Assembly (NCBI RefSeq): GCF_000002425.4
Contig: NC_037271.1
Location: 2,983,404 to 3,047,403, forward strand
DNA from: Physcomitrium patens
Taxonomy: Eukaryota > Streptophyta > Bryopsida > Funariales > Funariaceae
DNA: 64,000 nucleotides
Direction: 5' to 3'
How positions within the stretch are numbered: the first letter of the stretch is position 1; every line of letters starts with the position of its first letter. A model generated the notes under the pieces. The model ran no database searches. It saw only the letters and a program-made list of their open reading frames with translations, and was not told the DNA's origin. The translations under genes and the position numbers were made by a program. Below are positions 34,780 to 47,729 of the stretch, piece after piece.

Positions 34780-36100
34780 TCAAGAGCATGAGCATCGCAT
34801 TTTTGTTACTTGTCGAAGACTGATGCGGGTGTTTTTTCAAGGTTCTCTGCCTGCAGGCACAGATCCAAGTTCAGTAGCTGGACTTATCAGAACAGCGGAT
34901 GAAACTAGTCTTTTCGACAGTCCAGGACATTGATTCGGTGTACTATCTCAGTTAGCTCGCTGCTCGGACCCCCTGCAAGTGCCCATGGTGTTGTGCTACC
35001 TCCGTGGCTGCCTTGAACTCAGCTCTACTGTACGAGTTTTTTTAATCCTTGCGAGGAGCCTCGTGCTCTAGCTACACAACGCTGGAACGGTTCGACCGAA
35101 GCGACTTGGGCTAGTGAATACCCTGGATTCTCGTTTTCTCACTGTAATGAATCAGACAGCAACAATCGGTTTGGAACAGGTACTGAGGATTTGTGGGTAA
35201 CGCTTTTTGCAACGAGCTTTGCTCATGTCCTAATGAGAAATAGGCAATGGGGACAGTTTTCGAGCAGGAAGGCGTCCGAACGCGAGGGACGGGGGCAACA
35301 GCGGCAGTGGCGCTTCGGTCTTTCAAATTCATGTTCCACGTTGAAACTTTTGTCTCTGTAGGAGGATGAAGACCAGATGCAAAGAATGGAGAACAAGTTC
35401 TGTTCTACTGTATTAGTGCACTGTCACTCCGAGGTGGAACCCTGTGCAAGGCTGCAAGAGATCATGGCGCGACTGTCATGTAAGTATAAGATCTTTCCTC
35501 TCCATATCTGCTAGATTTTTTAGTGCACTGTATGGCAACTATTGTGTGGGGTACGGGTGGCGGCTGCAGACACATTGCAATGACATGCGTATGCTGCAGA
35601 TCACTAAGTGCGGGTGTGACAGGCTCATTCATTTTACCACATTTACTAAGTTCAATGTAGTGGTAATGGCAACCATTTCGTAGTCTGCTGACTCTGTGTT
35701 GAGCAATATCAGTGTGTGACTTATTAAATGGGAGCGACATGGTGGCTGATGGGTACTTCAAGCACTCGCGCAGTCGGACAGTAAAATACTGTCGCAATAG
35801 CTTGTTCAGCTTGCTGCTGCTGTCTTACATGCTGCAGCTTCGACTTTACAGAAGAGGGTTTGCATGTCGTGTGCTACGAGGGTATTATTTTACACGGCAT
35901 ATTTCTTCAATAGGTGCACACAAATAATTTACTAGTGCATGACGCAGGGCATTTCAAAATTGGAATCCGACAGAGGAATTGAATATAACTTGTTAGCTAT
36001 GTCACAGATTTCCTGAAACATCGAGACGTGGAAGATATATACAAAAGAATTATTGCCTACGTAATGATATGCTTGAATACCATACGGCTACTGTAAGTAG
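34780..36100. other. GC-richer island with an open frame, no gene identified
   Basis: Just outside the copia 3' LTR, composition rises to genic levels. A plus-strand frame stays open from about 35014 to a TAG at about 35359 (about 115 codons, including EDLWVTLFATSFAHVLM) and stays open again for about 40 codons after that stop. Another short frame at 34826-34930 reads TDPSSVAGLIRTADE. No start, splice chain or known domain could be assigned, so this may be a decayed gene 3' of the ITPK gene. Confidence 0.3.
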
Positions 36101-36146
36101 ATTCAGTACAAAAGACTACAGGAACAGTGTTCTAAATATCAGACTC

Positions 36147-39100
36147 TCAGCAAACAGAAGAATCAGCCCTTGACGTCTTCTTACTTTTGTTTACCGCCAA
36201 ATCTACTAAGAAGTCTGTGAAGACTTTCTCATACTCGGGCATTTTGCCAAAACCTGCAAGTTTTAACAGTGTGTCATTATCAGAACATTATCACCTTAAC
36301 ATCATCATACTGGAATAAACGTTTACTTCATATACATAACATCAAAACAAATGTGTATGGAAACACGTTTCTAAAATTTTGGTGGAATTAACAGACTCTG
36401 GTATAAGAACCACTCCAAATCCACCAGAAGTAGTTTAATCAGTTTCTGCAAAACATATCTAGGCAATTGGAAAGTGAGCGGATACCTGGAAAGTAATTGA
36501 TATCAATAACGTAGTACCGACTACCGGCTCCTCCTTCACGTATTATATCCATATTAAACAGTTGTAGACCCTGTCACACCAACCATGCACAATAATGGTG
36601 TAAATGCTTGGTCACATGCAGTCATTAACTCATTAAGTTGTACAGTAGGAACTCAATGCAGTGAATTATGCAAACGAAGGCCTATGTGTATTCCTATTAA
36701 ATAAATGCCTGTAAGAAGAAAAATCATCTACTATCCGATTCACCACATCACAAGTGCAGTGCGCAGAGTATGATCCTCTTAGAAGATCACATGACTAGGC
36801 AAGTGCTATTGCGAAGGGATTTATGGAAGAATTGATGGATTTACCAGTCTTCGTCGAAGCTCTTTTGAGAGGCTTTCTAGCAGCCGGCGCGGTGGCAACT
36901 CTGGAAACACAAAAAAAAAAAAAAAAAAATGCAGAACATACCAAAATAAATAAAGGTTGAACGTATCAAAACGGATGAAAATAAGTACTAACGTCGGTGC
37001 TCGCTAACAGAGAAGAGATTTTAAACAGAGACAGATAATCGATACCGAGGAGAAATGAAACCTACCTGCTGCTTGAGGATCCAATATACCAGCTGCCAGA
37101 GCTTCCTCAGCTGATTCAGCTGCGCAAGAAACTCGTGGAAAAGGCATTATACCATTTCGTTTCATCTCCCCTTCAGGTACATCTGGTAAAGAAAACCTCC
37201 GCACCACTCGAACATAGTCACCAACTACATAGGTTTTGAACAGAACTCCGCCTGCAAAATGGAACGGGACACGAGAGTGAAAATTGTTATTCTGACAGAA
37301 CATCCAAATTTACAGATACAGGTATAAATTTCAGCTCATCGAGAGTATACTGCGAAGGCTAAGGGAAGAAGTTCGTACCATGGTTCACAAACTCCTGGAG
37401 CACTAGAGGTGGGTCTAATTGGGTCAAACAGGACTCGTCGTAAACCAGAGACATCGCATGTGACTTGGGGGATCCATCTGCTACCAGTGGTTTTGCCACT
37501 TCAAACATACACAAGCACACATGGAAAGGTCAGGAGTCATGATAACCACATTGTAATCTACATGGCAAACACGCTTTTTTGCTACTACCTACTCGATAAA
37601 TTGTTGAGAGTTCATTGACTTATGTTTAGTTGTACAACGCTTACCCAATGGAAGCTTAAGGCCAGCTTCGGAGACAGCAGCTGGAATCGACGTTGCATCA
37701 CCAGTGACCACTAGCTGTTTTGGGACCCCCACGTAACCTGAAATACATCCACGACGTACTCTCAATCAGGAAAGTTCAAAACAACAAGGTTGTTGAGCAC
37801 AAATGATTAAAAAAGTTCAGGTAGGTCTGCACACAACCTACCCGCAATTATAGATGTGTCTGAGGGTCTGTTGGTTCATTTGTACCCTGCAAACAGATGG
37901 TGGAAACTGAAATAAATTATCTGCCCACAATACGCATTATATTCTTTTTTCATGATCATAGGTTGTTGGGGTTCCATATCCTAGGGGGAGGGGCTCAGTA
38001 CATAAGATGACAGAACTTACCCCCAGCATCGCTCATATCTAGCTCCGCAACATCCTGCAGCATGGACTGGCGGTTACGCAACTGCAGAATTGCCTCTGGA
38101 GGGTCCAGGACCACTACATCCGGATACAATCTCTTGTAGTCCTGCAGACATCATCAAAGAATTTCAATATACCGCCGGAGTCACACAGACGACGACCTTC
38201 ATGATTAGAAACATTACATACTCAAACTACCTTCTTCACATTAACACATTACGTGAGTCCCATTATACCCCAGGAACATCGTCTTTGAACCAGAGCTATG
38301 CGGATGTCTTCGACCTATCACCGACCACAGATTTTAGGAATGAATGCTACGGTTCATACACACAGCACAACCAGGGTGCAAACCATCCTGATCATCGGGT
38401 CACCACACGGAATGCAGGTATGACGATCTGCCGTTTCACAGATAAGACTGACCGCCCTCATGGGGCACAAACCTAACAACTTATTCAATACCAATCCAAG
38501 TAAAATCCCAAGGTTCATTGATTAATTCCAAAGGACTGTCGATCTTAATTTCCGACAGCATGACTATGCTGCCGGGCTGCAAGTTACTCTCTCTGTGGCT
38601 CGTGTAACTTGCAGCCCGGCACTGCTAGTGAATGTTCGATATTAAAACCTTGTAGAGTTCTTTGATATTTTATACGAAATTCTAGACAGGTACACAAGAG
38701 AGGCTATCATCCTTTGGACCTTCCAAAAGCCTAACGCTGGCTAAGCAGAAGCGAGAAGACATAGGCAACCAAGCTCCCTTCCATCTCCCTCAGGTCTTTC
38801 AACTCTCACCTCCAGCGACTGGCGCCACTCCTTCCCTGTGCTCTGTAAATACGTCGAACAAAACAAAGCCAACGTTCTTGTTAGGAAAAGAAGTTTCTCA
38901 CCAATTTTTCATTGTCTGAAAACGTAAATTTAGGAGATTTGGATCCGAAAGGTCACTACTTTCTGACACGGCATATAAGAATCTGGGAATGACAGATACT
39001 TAGTCGATTGACATCAGCTAATTAATTTTCACAACAAGACTACTGCAAGTGAATTATACTCCCGGCACTGAACTTTGAGATGGGCCACTGCAAGGTATGA

Positions 39101-39737
39101 AGATGCACACAAAGTCTGGTACTACGAAAAGGCGTATGCTTGTCCACTCTGGGTCAAGGAAAATTCACATGGTACAGGACTTGTAAACCAACCTTGTGTA
39201 AAAGGACATCGAAGGGCCCTTGCTCAGTCAGCGGTATGCTTCGATCTATTGCTACAAGTGAAATCCCCTTGGACCTGCGGAAAACCCCCATGTCAAAGAA
39301 TATTCAAGACTCACATCCTAAGTCTAATAGTAGGAATTACTGCTGAGCTCAGCTGTACGATCAGCATATTTGGTGAAGTGCCTCTAAAAGTTTTGATAAA
39401 TGACGTTACTGCAGGTCACGTGGAACTGGTTCATAGATAATTAATGAATAAAAATTAATTACACACAACGACAACCGGAACGCGTGCTTCAACTAATTGA
39501 GTTGATATTACACTCAGAGTAGCGATAACGAGTGCCTGTAATCAAAAATTTCTGAATACCAGATCCAATACTACCGTCATCCATTAATGGTGGTTAACGC
39601 AAAGGTGCTATGTACCTTGCAAGTTCTTCTAGCTTGGGCTGCACGAAGCTTTTAATCTTCTTGGAAGTCAGAGCATATCCGACGCTGAAAGTTGGAGGGG
39701 GTAAAGTGAAAGTTGGAGATGGAGGGGCCAAAGCCAT
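36147..39737 (-). CDS. inositol-tetrakisphosphate 1-kinase (ITPK), 10 exons
   Basis: Exons (minus strand): 39737-39616, 39274-39193, 38842-38810, 38141-38021, 37737-37645, 37498-37379, 37251-37066, 36900-36845, 36570-36486, 36253-36147. The 1005-nt CDS gives 334 aa, typical of ITPKs, and every phase closes. These enzymes phosphorylate inositol tris/tetrakisphosphates in phytate and inositol-pyrophosphate synthesis. Landmarks are [13 protein letters not shown] (18-30), [13 protein letters not shown] (56-68), [14 protein letters not shown] (91-106), the ATP-binding Lys in VAKPL (151-155), LQEFVNHGG (about 184-192), and the metal ligands Asp279, Asp294 and Asn296 (VIDINYFPG), all in the ATP-grasp fold. 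The start at MALAPPS matches the short N-terminus of the family; an upstream in-frame Met would add about 87 Arg/Glu-rich residues that look like leader sequence. The subgroup number was not assigned. Confidence 0.95.
36910..36928. repeat. poly-A tract in an ITPK intron
   Basis: A run of about 19 A (plus strand) lies 10 bp upstream, in gene orientation, of the exon 8 acceptor region. Read on the gene strand it is poly-T and may strengthen the polypyrimidine tract. Confidence 0.7.
38570..38621. repeat. perfect 18-bp hairpin in ITPK intron 3
   Basis: The left arm TGCCGGGCTGCAAGTTAC (38570-38587) is exactly complementary to the right arm 38604-38621 across a 16-nt loop. The stem is GC-rich in an otherwise AT-leaning intron. 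It could be a small-RNA-type foldback, the fused terminal inverted repeats of a lost transposon, or a splicing structure. Confidence 0.85.
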
Positions 39738-41375
39738 GACTGGAGTAATTTGAGACCGCCCATCTCGACTATATACTTTGCTCTCCCTTTTTCTTTCTTT
39801 TTCTCTCTCGCGCTCTTGCTCTCTGCGCCTGTTCTCCTCCCTCCGACGTCCTTCCTCCCTCTCACGGTCGACTATTCTTGTCAAAGAAAGTGGCGATCTT
39901 TCCCGAGACTGTAATAGTCCCACCCCCCAAAGGCTCTCGGAAGCGGAGGACGCAACCGACGTGGCGTTTTTGTCCAGCCTCATACCCGCACTACCCAAAC
40001 GGGTCTCCTCCTCAAGTTGAAGTAAAGGAGCTCAAGAACAAGCTTCGCTTTGTTTCGAACAGCTTTAAACTCCCCAAGATTCAGCAAAGCTTCAAAATAT
40101 TTAACTGCAATGCAATCTGCCGAGAGAGCCACCCGAGACTGTCGAAACCTTTGACGTCAAGTGAACAACCAAGCCACTACTCAACCCATACTTCTCAATC
40201 CCCACGACTACAAAGTTAATCGCCACACCACCTGAACTCCTGCCAAACCAAGAGTCGTGAGAAAACAACACCATTAGCAACACATTGCAGACCCAAGATT
40301 TCTGTCTAGCTGCTACAGATAAGAACAGCTTCTGCAGAACTACAACGTCCAAATGCAATTAGTTACTCGGTCAAATTTCCGAGGGACGACAACTACAGGA
40401 GGACAGCTCCTTGACTCGCCACATCCCACTACAAGATCACAACCTCTTCCAACTCGTAATGTTGGAAAATAATAGCTTGAAAACAAGCTGTGAATGAACT
40501 TTAGGTCCGTGATTCAGCTATCGAAACGAAAATTACTGCCGTAGCCACTAAGCCGTCTATGAGACTTTCTTAAAGACTTGAACAACAAACTGCATCTTGA
40601 ATGATGAGCGACAACAGTAATCTTAGAGAATTGAGTAAATGGAGATGGGGTAGACCAGCATTTCAGCACAAGCGGCCTACATATCAGGGACAGCAGTGCT
40701 GACGGGTTCAGAGTTGCAATCCTACACATCTCGTTCGAGGCGGGAAACAGAGACTGAATACAAATCTGGACTATTTCAACAGTTCGTCTTCTTTGGAAAC
40801 CCCAAATGCGATAATTGCGACATTCAAAAATTTCTGAGAAGCAGAGTAACCCCAACCACAAATAACATAACAAGTGTCCCTAAACTGTAAACAGTGTCCT
40901 CAATTTCACTGAACCACTGCAAAACCAGCGCTCACCAGCACGCCTGATTCTCATTTCCCGTAGATAATAAAGTCACAGATCATCACAATCCATGTCACTG
41001 AAGGGGGAGGGGAGGGAAGGAGAAGGAAAAAGGAAGACACAAACCCCTAACAGCAGCGGCTTCGTGACCTGCACCTGAAGTTAGAACGCGTCCCGCATCA
41101 TGATCACTTGAGCCACCAGAAGCACTGCCTCTCGCATCCACCAAAGCACAGGGTATACACAGGATAGTAGCAAGACGTCAGCACGATGCTTCCCACCCCA
41201 CACCCGCTGAAAGTGCAACGTTAACACTTTATCTTCGTCAGTCAACTCCACTCATACTCGCATCACCACCCAGTTATCAATCTCCATTCATGAAGCAAGG
41301 TCATCCCCTTTGCACCAACCCAACCATGCAAAAACTCTTCACCAACACTTCGCAACTTCCATCAAATGCTCCTCT

Positions 41376-41378
<3 letters not shown>

Positions 41379-41413
<35 letters not shown>
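41379..41413. repeat. (CT)n microsatellite, (GA)n on the ITPK sense strand
   Basis: A nearly pure run of CT on the plus strand reads (GA)n on the minus strand, about 1.65 kb upstream of the ITPK start codon and 250 bp downstream of a minus-strand TATA box. GA tracts are frequent in plant 5' leaders, so it probably lies in the first untranslated exon. Confidence 0.8.
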
Positions 41414-41416
<3 letters not shown>

Positions 41417-41660
41417 ACTAACGCCGAAAAGTGCCCACAGGAGCTTCAAGGCATCAAATGGGACAGAAATTGCGCAGCGGCAGGGAGCAAAGGATGAGGC
41501 AGACGCTGAGCAACGCCGGCTGAAGAATCGGAAACTGTGAATCCAATTGCGGAAAGTCACGGAAGCAAGCACGCAGATAGACGGAGACGGAGACCGAGGA
41601 GGAGGAGACGAACGGGGGCTATGCAAGAGGGCGAACACGGCAGTTGCAAGCGCCGTTCTC

Positions 41661-41666
41661 TTTATA
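41661..41666 (-). promoter_or_regulatory. candidate TATA box for ITPK
   Basis: On the minus strand AAGTATAAAGAG lies in a GC-rich island. A start about 30 bp downstream would put the (GA)n tract in the leader and imply a 5' untranslated intron before the coding start at 39737. The motif is seen; the assignment is inferred. Confidence 0.4.
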
Positions 41667-42529
41667 CTTGCACTCTCTCGGACCTACCGGGCATATCCGG
41701 TCCTACCTCCCGACCGAGCCGGTGGGCGAGCGAGGAGAGGGGGCTGGGTGGAGCAGGTGGGCGCGTCTCGCTCGATTCCAGAGGTAGATGCCGGGTTCCT
41801 AAATTAGGGAGATTCACGGTCGTAGATTCAAGCTGGGATTTGGATTCAAAGTAGATTTTTATTTATGGCAAGATTCAAATTGCCGCTTGTCCTCCCTCCC
41901 TTCCTTCCTTCCTTCCTTCCTTCCTTTCAAGCAAGTAAAAGTAAAAGTAAAGTAGGAAAGTAAAGTAAAAGTAAAGGAAAGGCTTGCTTGCTAGCTAGCT
42001 TGCTTGTCTCGCTGCTGCTGCAGGGCATGATTATTATGGTTGTGGCCCCTCTTGCGATGTCGCTCCGCGTGGTGGTGCCATTCATCTGTGTCAGAACAAC
42101 CAACTCGCAACTCGCAACTCGCAACTCTCCTTTCGCGTTCCCGAACAATCTCCTGAATCCCCCCTTCCTTCCCCGTCCTTCCTTTGCCCCGGGTGACTTA
42201 CTTCTTCGGACGAATCTATTGCTGCGTCGTGCGCGCAGACAATCCCCTGCCTAAACCCAACAATCTCCGGCAATTCCGTCTCGCGCTCTCTCTCGCTCGC
42301 TCTCTTTCTCTCGTCGCCGAAGTAGTTTCGCAACTGTGGTGGTCGGGATCGGAGTGTCCAATGGTACTTGGAATATCACACTAAGCAACCCCGCCGCAGA
42401 TGGCATTGTTTGTCGTCACCTGACGAAGTTGTGGTTTCGTCGACGAGATTTTCTGTTTTCGGTGACGATATTCTTTGTTTTTTGGTTTCAATGGCAACTG
42501 TTTCAATTCGTGAAATAAATAAACAAAAC

Positions 42530-45280
42530 ACACTAGTGAACCTTTTCTTTGATACAATTAAAAACTTAAGTGTATTTCTAGCCTAAAGAAAAGTCAGAGT
42601 GAAGTTGAATAAATATATTTTATGTTTTATGTCCTCTTACAAAAAAATTCAATGTCTGTATTCAAATTTGTCGTAAGAATTTACTTACCTAAGTCCATTC
42701 ACATCATTTTGTTTGTAGCTTGTTCCTCTTAACATGTGTTAAAGTCATTCAAGTTCTTCATTGTTTTGCAAGATTGATTTGGTGTTGTTGAATCTTTTTT
42801 GAATATATGCAAAATTTTAGAAAAATTGTACAGTCACTTCAAAATTGATGGAGGCATGACATACTTTGCTTGATTTGATTATTACTCATGAAACCACAAC
42901 TTTCTATCCAAATTTTCTCTTGAAGTTCATTTTTTGTTGTTTCTACTTGGATAATGGCTTGTGAAGACACACAACAAAGTCACACAATTTGTTTGTCAAG
43001 CCTTGATAATTCTATTACAATATGTAGTAATTAAATACATTCTTTTGAGTTATTTATAAAGCAAAATATTCATCACTTTTTTTAACTCTAAAAGCTCCAA
43101 AACAACCTTTCTCCACTTTATTTATCTCTATAAATAAAATAAAATAAAGATATTGTACTACAACTTTTATCATTCTTGAGTACAAAACAAATATGCACAT
43201 GACACTATATTATATCAAATAATAAATAAACATATAAATATATAATTATATATGATCATATGTTATAAGAATTCTAAATGATAACATAAAGGCTCAAGCT
43301 ACATGCACACCCCAAATCGCAATACATACACCTCCATTATGTGTGTAAGTGTTGTCAAGGCCTCTAATTAGCTACCTTGCTTATCTCCTAAAAATAGATT
43401 TAGAGATGACTTCTTTTTCCTCTTCCTTATTTGAACATAAGTCCTAGATCAAATTAACAAACTAGACAATTAAATGCCTCTATTTTCTTAGATATGTATA
43501 TAGCAATTTGAGGTGTGTATGTAGCCTCAACCTAATATAAACTATCTAAACTATTCAGTAGGTTTGTAATTTAAATTAATAATCAATTAAACTAGTAGTC
43601 AAATTGTATTTTAAATATACTTGGAGACCTTATAGCATTTTATTTTTCTAGTTACAATCAACAATTTGCAAACTTCTTGAATGATACTTAAGTAACTATA
43701 TTAAGCATTCAATTTTAGAATACAAATAAAATTTGCCTACCATTTGCACAACTTATTATTCAATGCAATAATCAACATGAGAACTTTAATGAGGTATTTT
43801 TTGAGTATTATTATTACTATTGTTATTGTATGCACATGTTATTATAATTCTATAAATGAATGTTTTTCTCATATTTAAAATATTAAGCACATGTCAAGTG
43901 CATTGACATATAATTAATGAGAAAAAATGTCATGAAAGTTAGAATGATATATAATTGTAATGATTTTAGTATTGATATTGTTTACATAGCTTACAAAAAT
44001 TATTAAAAATACAGTAGAAAATAAGTACAATTATCTTCCTTCTTCAGTGATTATTAAGAATTTAACTATATGTTCTAGAAAGACCAATTTCTTCTATTCC
44101 CAGGTTTGAAGATGATAAATCAATTATTAGCAGGAGAAATCTAAGGTAACATCAAAGGAATAAAATACTCAAACTTGTTCACTGTAAAACATTTGTAATA
44201 AAACCAGGATCAATATCATGCATATCAAGTGTTCAAAACAAAATGATGTGTCCATAATACTTAATTGATTTTTTGAATAACATCATTATCATGTAAAGAA
44301 CAAAAGTAAAGCATATTCAATTTATGAAAACGATTATTTTTTATTAGAAAATTTGAAGCCAATGTTTTTACACTCGCCATTTATACATTGGTGGTCACAA
44401 GAAAATTGGGGTTGATTCGTTAATTTTAACCATTTTTACGTAATTATTTTTATTCTATACTCTTCTCATTTATGGATACTCATTGCATGATGTTTATTGA
44501 ATCCTAGCATGATTACAATATTCTAAGAAAAAGTCCTCTGCAATCAATCGGTGCTGAAGTTGGAAAAAAATCATAATCAGTGGTTTAAATAAAGTCACAT
44601 TAAATTTTTAGTATGTTGAAAAGGTTAAAATATTAATAAATAAATTTCTGAATCTCCAATTGAATCTAATTATTTTTTATAATTTTATAATTTTAAAAAG
44701 TGTAAATAACACAACAATTAAAAATAACACGTAATTGTTTTAGTAGAATTGGTTTTCCGATATAATGTAACTGTCACACATATATGTAAAAATAGTCACA
44801 ATTTTATTCTTTACATTCATTAAGAGTGTATTATGTTACAAACTTTCTTTTACTTTGTTTTTTTCTTATAATGCCATGAAATGCCCCTATAAAGGTTGAT
44901 TGATGTAATTTGAAAAATAGTGTTTCCAAAACCTTTAATTGTATATATATATATATATTGTTCACACCCACCTTCACTATTGCAAAAACAAACTTGCCCA
45001 AAGACATTAAATCATAACTTGATACTTTGTGTGTGCATTGACAAGCTTACTCCAGTGTCTATTATTTCAAACAAATGCTTTATTTCTGGATCCAGGTCAT
45101 ATAACAAAATCAAACAAACACAAATACTCAAAAACAATCAAACATAAAAAAAATAAAAATAAAAACTCCAATCTTCTAACATTTAAATGAAACTTTGAAC
45201 ACTTGAAAATAGTATTATAAATAATAAGATACATGAAATGGGATTTTTAAAAAAATTTAAATTTTTAATAAATGTAATTC
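42530..45280. other. AT-rich intergenic DNA, no gene seen
   Basis: No open frame above about 75 codons and no retroelement domain was recognised. A (TA)n tract lies at about 44943-44960. Confidence 0.6.
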
Positions 45281-47720
45281 AAAGGTCACACCTTCATCCA
45301 ACCCACGAAGCTGGAAGAGGCAAGGGTTTCGGGTAATTGCAGGCTCCGCGTAGTATTAGTTATTGTTGGGTTCGTCTCTGCTCCACAACTACTACTACTA
45401 CTTTTGACTTTTGTCTTTATACTTTTGATATTCCCATGCTTTTTAATCTGGGTTTTTTGGGGAAGTTGCCTTTTTAATTTTTTTGTGAATGATTCGAGGC
45501 GATCCACACCCTTCCCTGCAGACATTTGGAATTGAAAGGGGTGAGTGGGACACTCGGCAACATCACAAGTGCAGAATCTGGAAGCTGGAAGAATGGCTGT
45601 AGTCGCCCCACAAGAGCCACCTCTGCCCTAATTTTCGGACCCCCCACCTTTTCCCCCCCGGTCCAATCATTTCCCGGCCCAGCCCGTGATTTTAGAACCC
45701 GAAGCCTCCACAAAAGGGTCCTCCCTCTAATTGTCTGTGCTCTTCGTTAGGGGAACAATGGGAACGTTGAGTAAAAACTGGGGAACGCTACCTCGCTCCC
45801 AGTGTCGGCAGCTGGCGCCCAATCTCTCTCTCTCCCTTAATTCTTTTATATTTGTTTTATATTACTTTGATGAGTCATTAGGGATCTTTCCTTGCTAAAT
45901 GTATCTTAGAAAGTGGGTTATTTCTTGCATTGTTTCATTTTTTGTAGTGGTGGTGAGTATGAGTAAGAGTGGGGTTTTGCAGTCATGCGAACCTTATTAT
46001 TATTATTATTATAGAAGTGTCTGTCAGATTCGTATTATTATTTGAAGTAATTAATCTATAGTATTCAATTTTATTCTTCTGCCTATTCACTTTTGATCAC
46101 ATGTCTTAAAGTTGTACGTGTAGGAATACATGATATTCTCTCTGTTGCGTATTTGTTTTGAAAATCTGAAAAATGAAACACCGTTGTGCATCAACTCACG
46201 CAATAATATATTACTTTATTTCAAAGCATTGCTTGTTTTGACTTTCACGGTGTGGTTCATTTGCTTGTGTGTAGTTTATGCTCAAAACTGCTGGAGAGCT
46301 TTAAAATGTTTATGTTGATTGAAATGTTTTTTAATTAAAGGTTGCATCTAATAACTTATGATTTTCGTACATTTTTCGTTGAACTAAGCATTCGTTGTAA
46401 AGTAAGATCCAAACATCAAACGACTAATTATATACTTTATTATGAAAAGGTACAATATTTCATTGTAAATATAGTGCACTATTTTGTGATGCAATGATTA
46501 GCCAAGTTTGGACAGCTGGGCAGAGTCATGTGTGTTTTAAGTGGACCATACACTCAACTCCCCACTTCATTTTTCTACTCTCATTGCCAATAAACAGCAC
46601 AACTTCAAATCAAGAGTTGCTTTTAAAATGGAATGTTCCATCCTTCTACCAGCATTTGCCAACCACTCAAATTCGAAGAAGGTTACACAATCAAAGCGTA
46701 ATCTTTTTATACTTATTATAATCATAATTGTTTTGTCAATTTAGTCAATTAGTGGCATCATTCACGATGAGCATGCCCCGAATTAGGATTTGTTTTTACG
46801 AAGGTTTTGATTGAAACGACGATGTCGAAGTAATCGGGGGAAGGCTCGAGGGGTTGCCGAAGTCTCTTCAGATGCCAGACAAACCCAATACATGAAATGT
46901 ATTTCTGGTGGAGGAAATCTACGGGAGCACGAAGCCGAGCTGCACCACCACGATTTCTCTTTTGCGAACCCCAGCTGGCGATCGGAAATCACGTCACTCA
47001 AAATACATGCGAGAGCATTACCCCAATTTTCTAGCCCGTTCGTCCGGATGAAGCCAGACGGGGAGTGCGGGCGTTTTCCCAAAATAGATTTCTCGAACAA
47101 CTTGCAAAAAGTGTGAGCGGAATGCTTTTTAAGAATGTTTTTCTCTGCCATATTCGAAGGACATCTTCCCCTTCGAATATGTGTGTCTTGGCCTAATATT
47201 GGCGAGCCGGGAACATGGAGACTGTCTGTCTCCAACAGCCTCCAACTAAAATAGAGAACAAACGCTCACCGAAAAAAAAAAAAAAACAAAACAAAACAAA
47301 CCTAATAGAATCCAGTAATTGCTTATTTATTTGAAAGCTCGGTCTCAAAACCTGGTTTGAAGCGGGGGAGAGGCCCATCCGCTGCGGTGAGGAGGAGCTT
47401 CAGGACCCAGTAAGGCCACGTCGGATCGTATCATAGGCACATGCGGGAGGAACCAATATCTACGTGGCATCACATGGGGCGGGATAGATAGACTCCAGCT
47501 GGCCTGTATTTGTACCCGAAGGTTTGCCTTGTACCCCGCGCAATACGGTCTCGTACCTACGCAGGATTTAGCCCTATCTCGATCTTTGTTGACTTCGTGC
47601 CACGTGTCCGGCCAGGCAAGCACCGCGAGGTGATGACCTGGACGAGCCCTCGGGTTTAGGTCCCAGTTTGCCAACGTGCTCGCGCACTGTGGCCCCAGGG
47701 GGTCCATCCTAGTCATCACG
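45280..47720. other. GC-richer islands without an assignable gene
   Basis: Two islands (45280-45840 and 46780-47720) reach genic composition. The minus strand has open frames at 45286-45525, 46783-47235 and 47345-47719, and the plus strand at 46811-47116 (101 codons, including SGGGNLREHEAELHHHDFSF). None carries a recognisable domain and none joins by splice sites into a longer frame. The second island carries several ACGT-core promoter motifs. Confidence 0.3.
47600..47608. promoter_or_regulatory. ABRE/G-box-type CCACGTGTC in a promoter-like island
   Basis: CCACGTGTC is a strong abscisic-acid-response-type G-box. Other ACGT-core motifs lie nearby: GCCACGTCGG at about 47422-47431 and TACGTGGCAT at about 47461-47470. 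No gene could be assigned to them. Confidence 0.35.
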
Positions 47721-47729
47721 GGTGCTTTG

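Larger units (their letters stand above)
39738..42520. other. GC-rich 5' region of ITPK with simple repeats
   Basis: Base composition stays genic for 2.8 kb upstream of the ITPK start. It includes an Arg/Glu-coding purine run (about 39768-39870), (CT)n at 41379-41413, (CCTT)n at about 41896-41928, AAAGT-type repeats at about 41936-41980, a (AACTCGC)n block at about 42102-42127 and a CT-rich stretch at 42282-42312. Many short open frames exist on both strands, but none forms a recognisable protein or spliced gene. Leader, promoter and possibly a divergent noncoding transcript are the likely contents. Confidence 0.45.

Noticed and set aside
37844..37885. Possible extra ITPK exon between exons 4 and 5 (AG|GGTACAAATG...)
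   Set aside because: It introduces a stop in the phase carried from exon 4, while direct joining of exon 4 to exon 5 gives the family sequence [14 protein letters not shown].
39594..39998. Extended ITPK N-terminus starting at 39998
   Set aside because: The extra 87 residues are mostly a purine-rich Arg/Glu run and ITPKs of this type begin close to the VGYALTSKK segment. The internal Met at 39737 is preferred.
41537..42586. Several overlapping plus-strand ORFs upstream of ITPK
   Set aside because: Their compositions mirror simple repeats (CCTT, AAAGT, CT) and no two join through splice sites into a recognisable protein.
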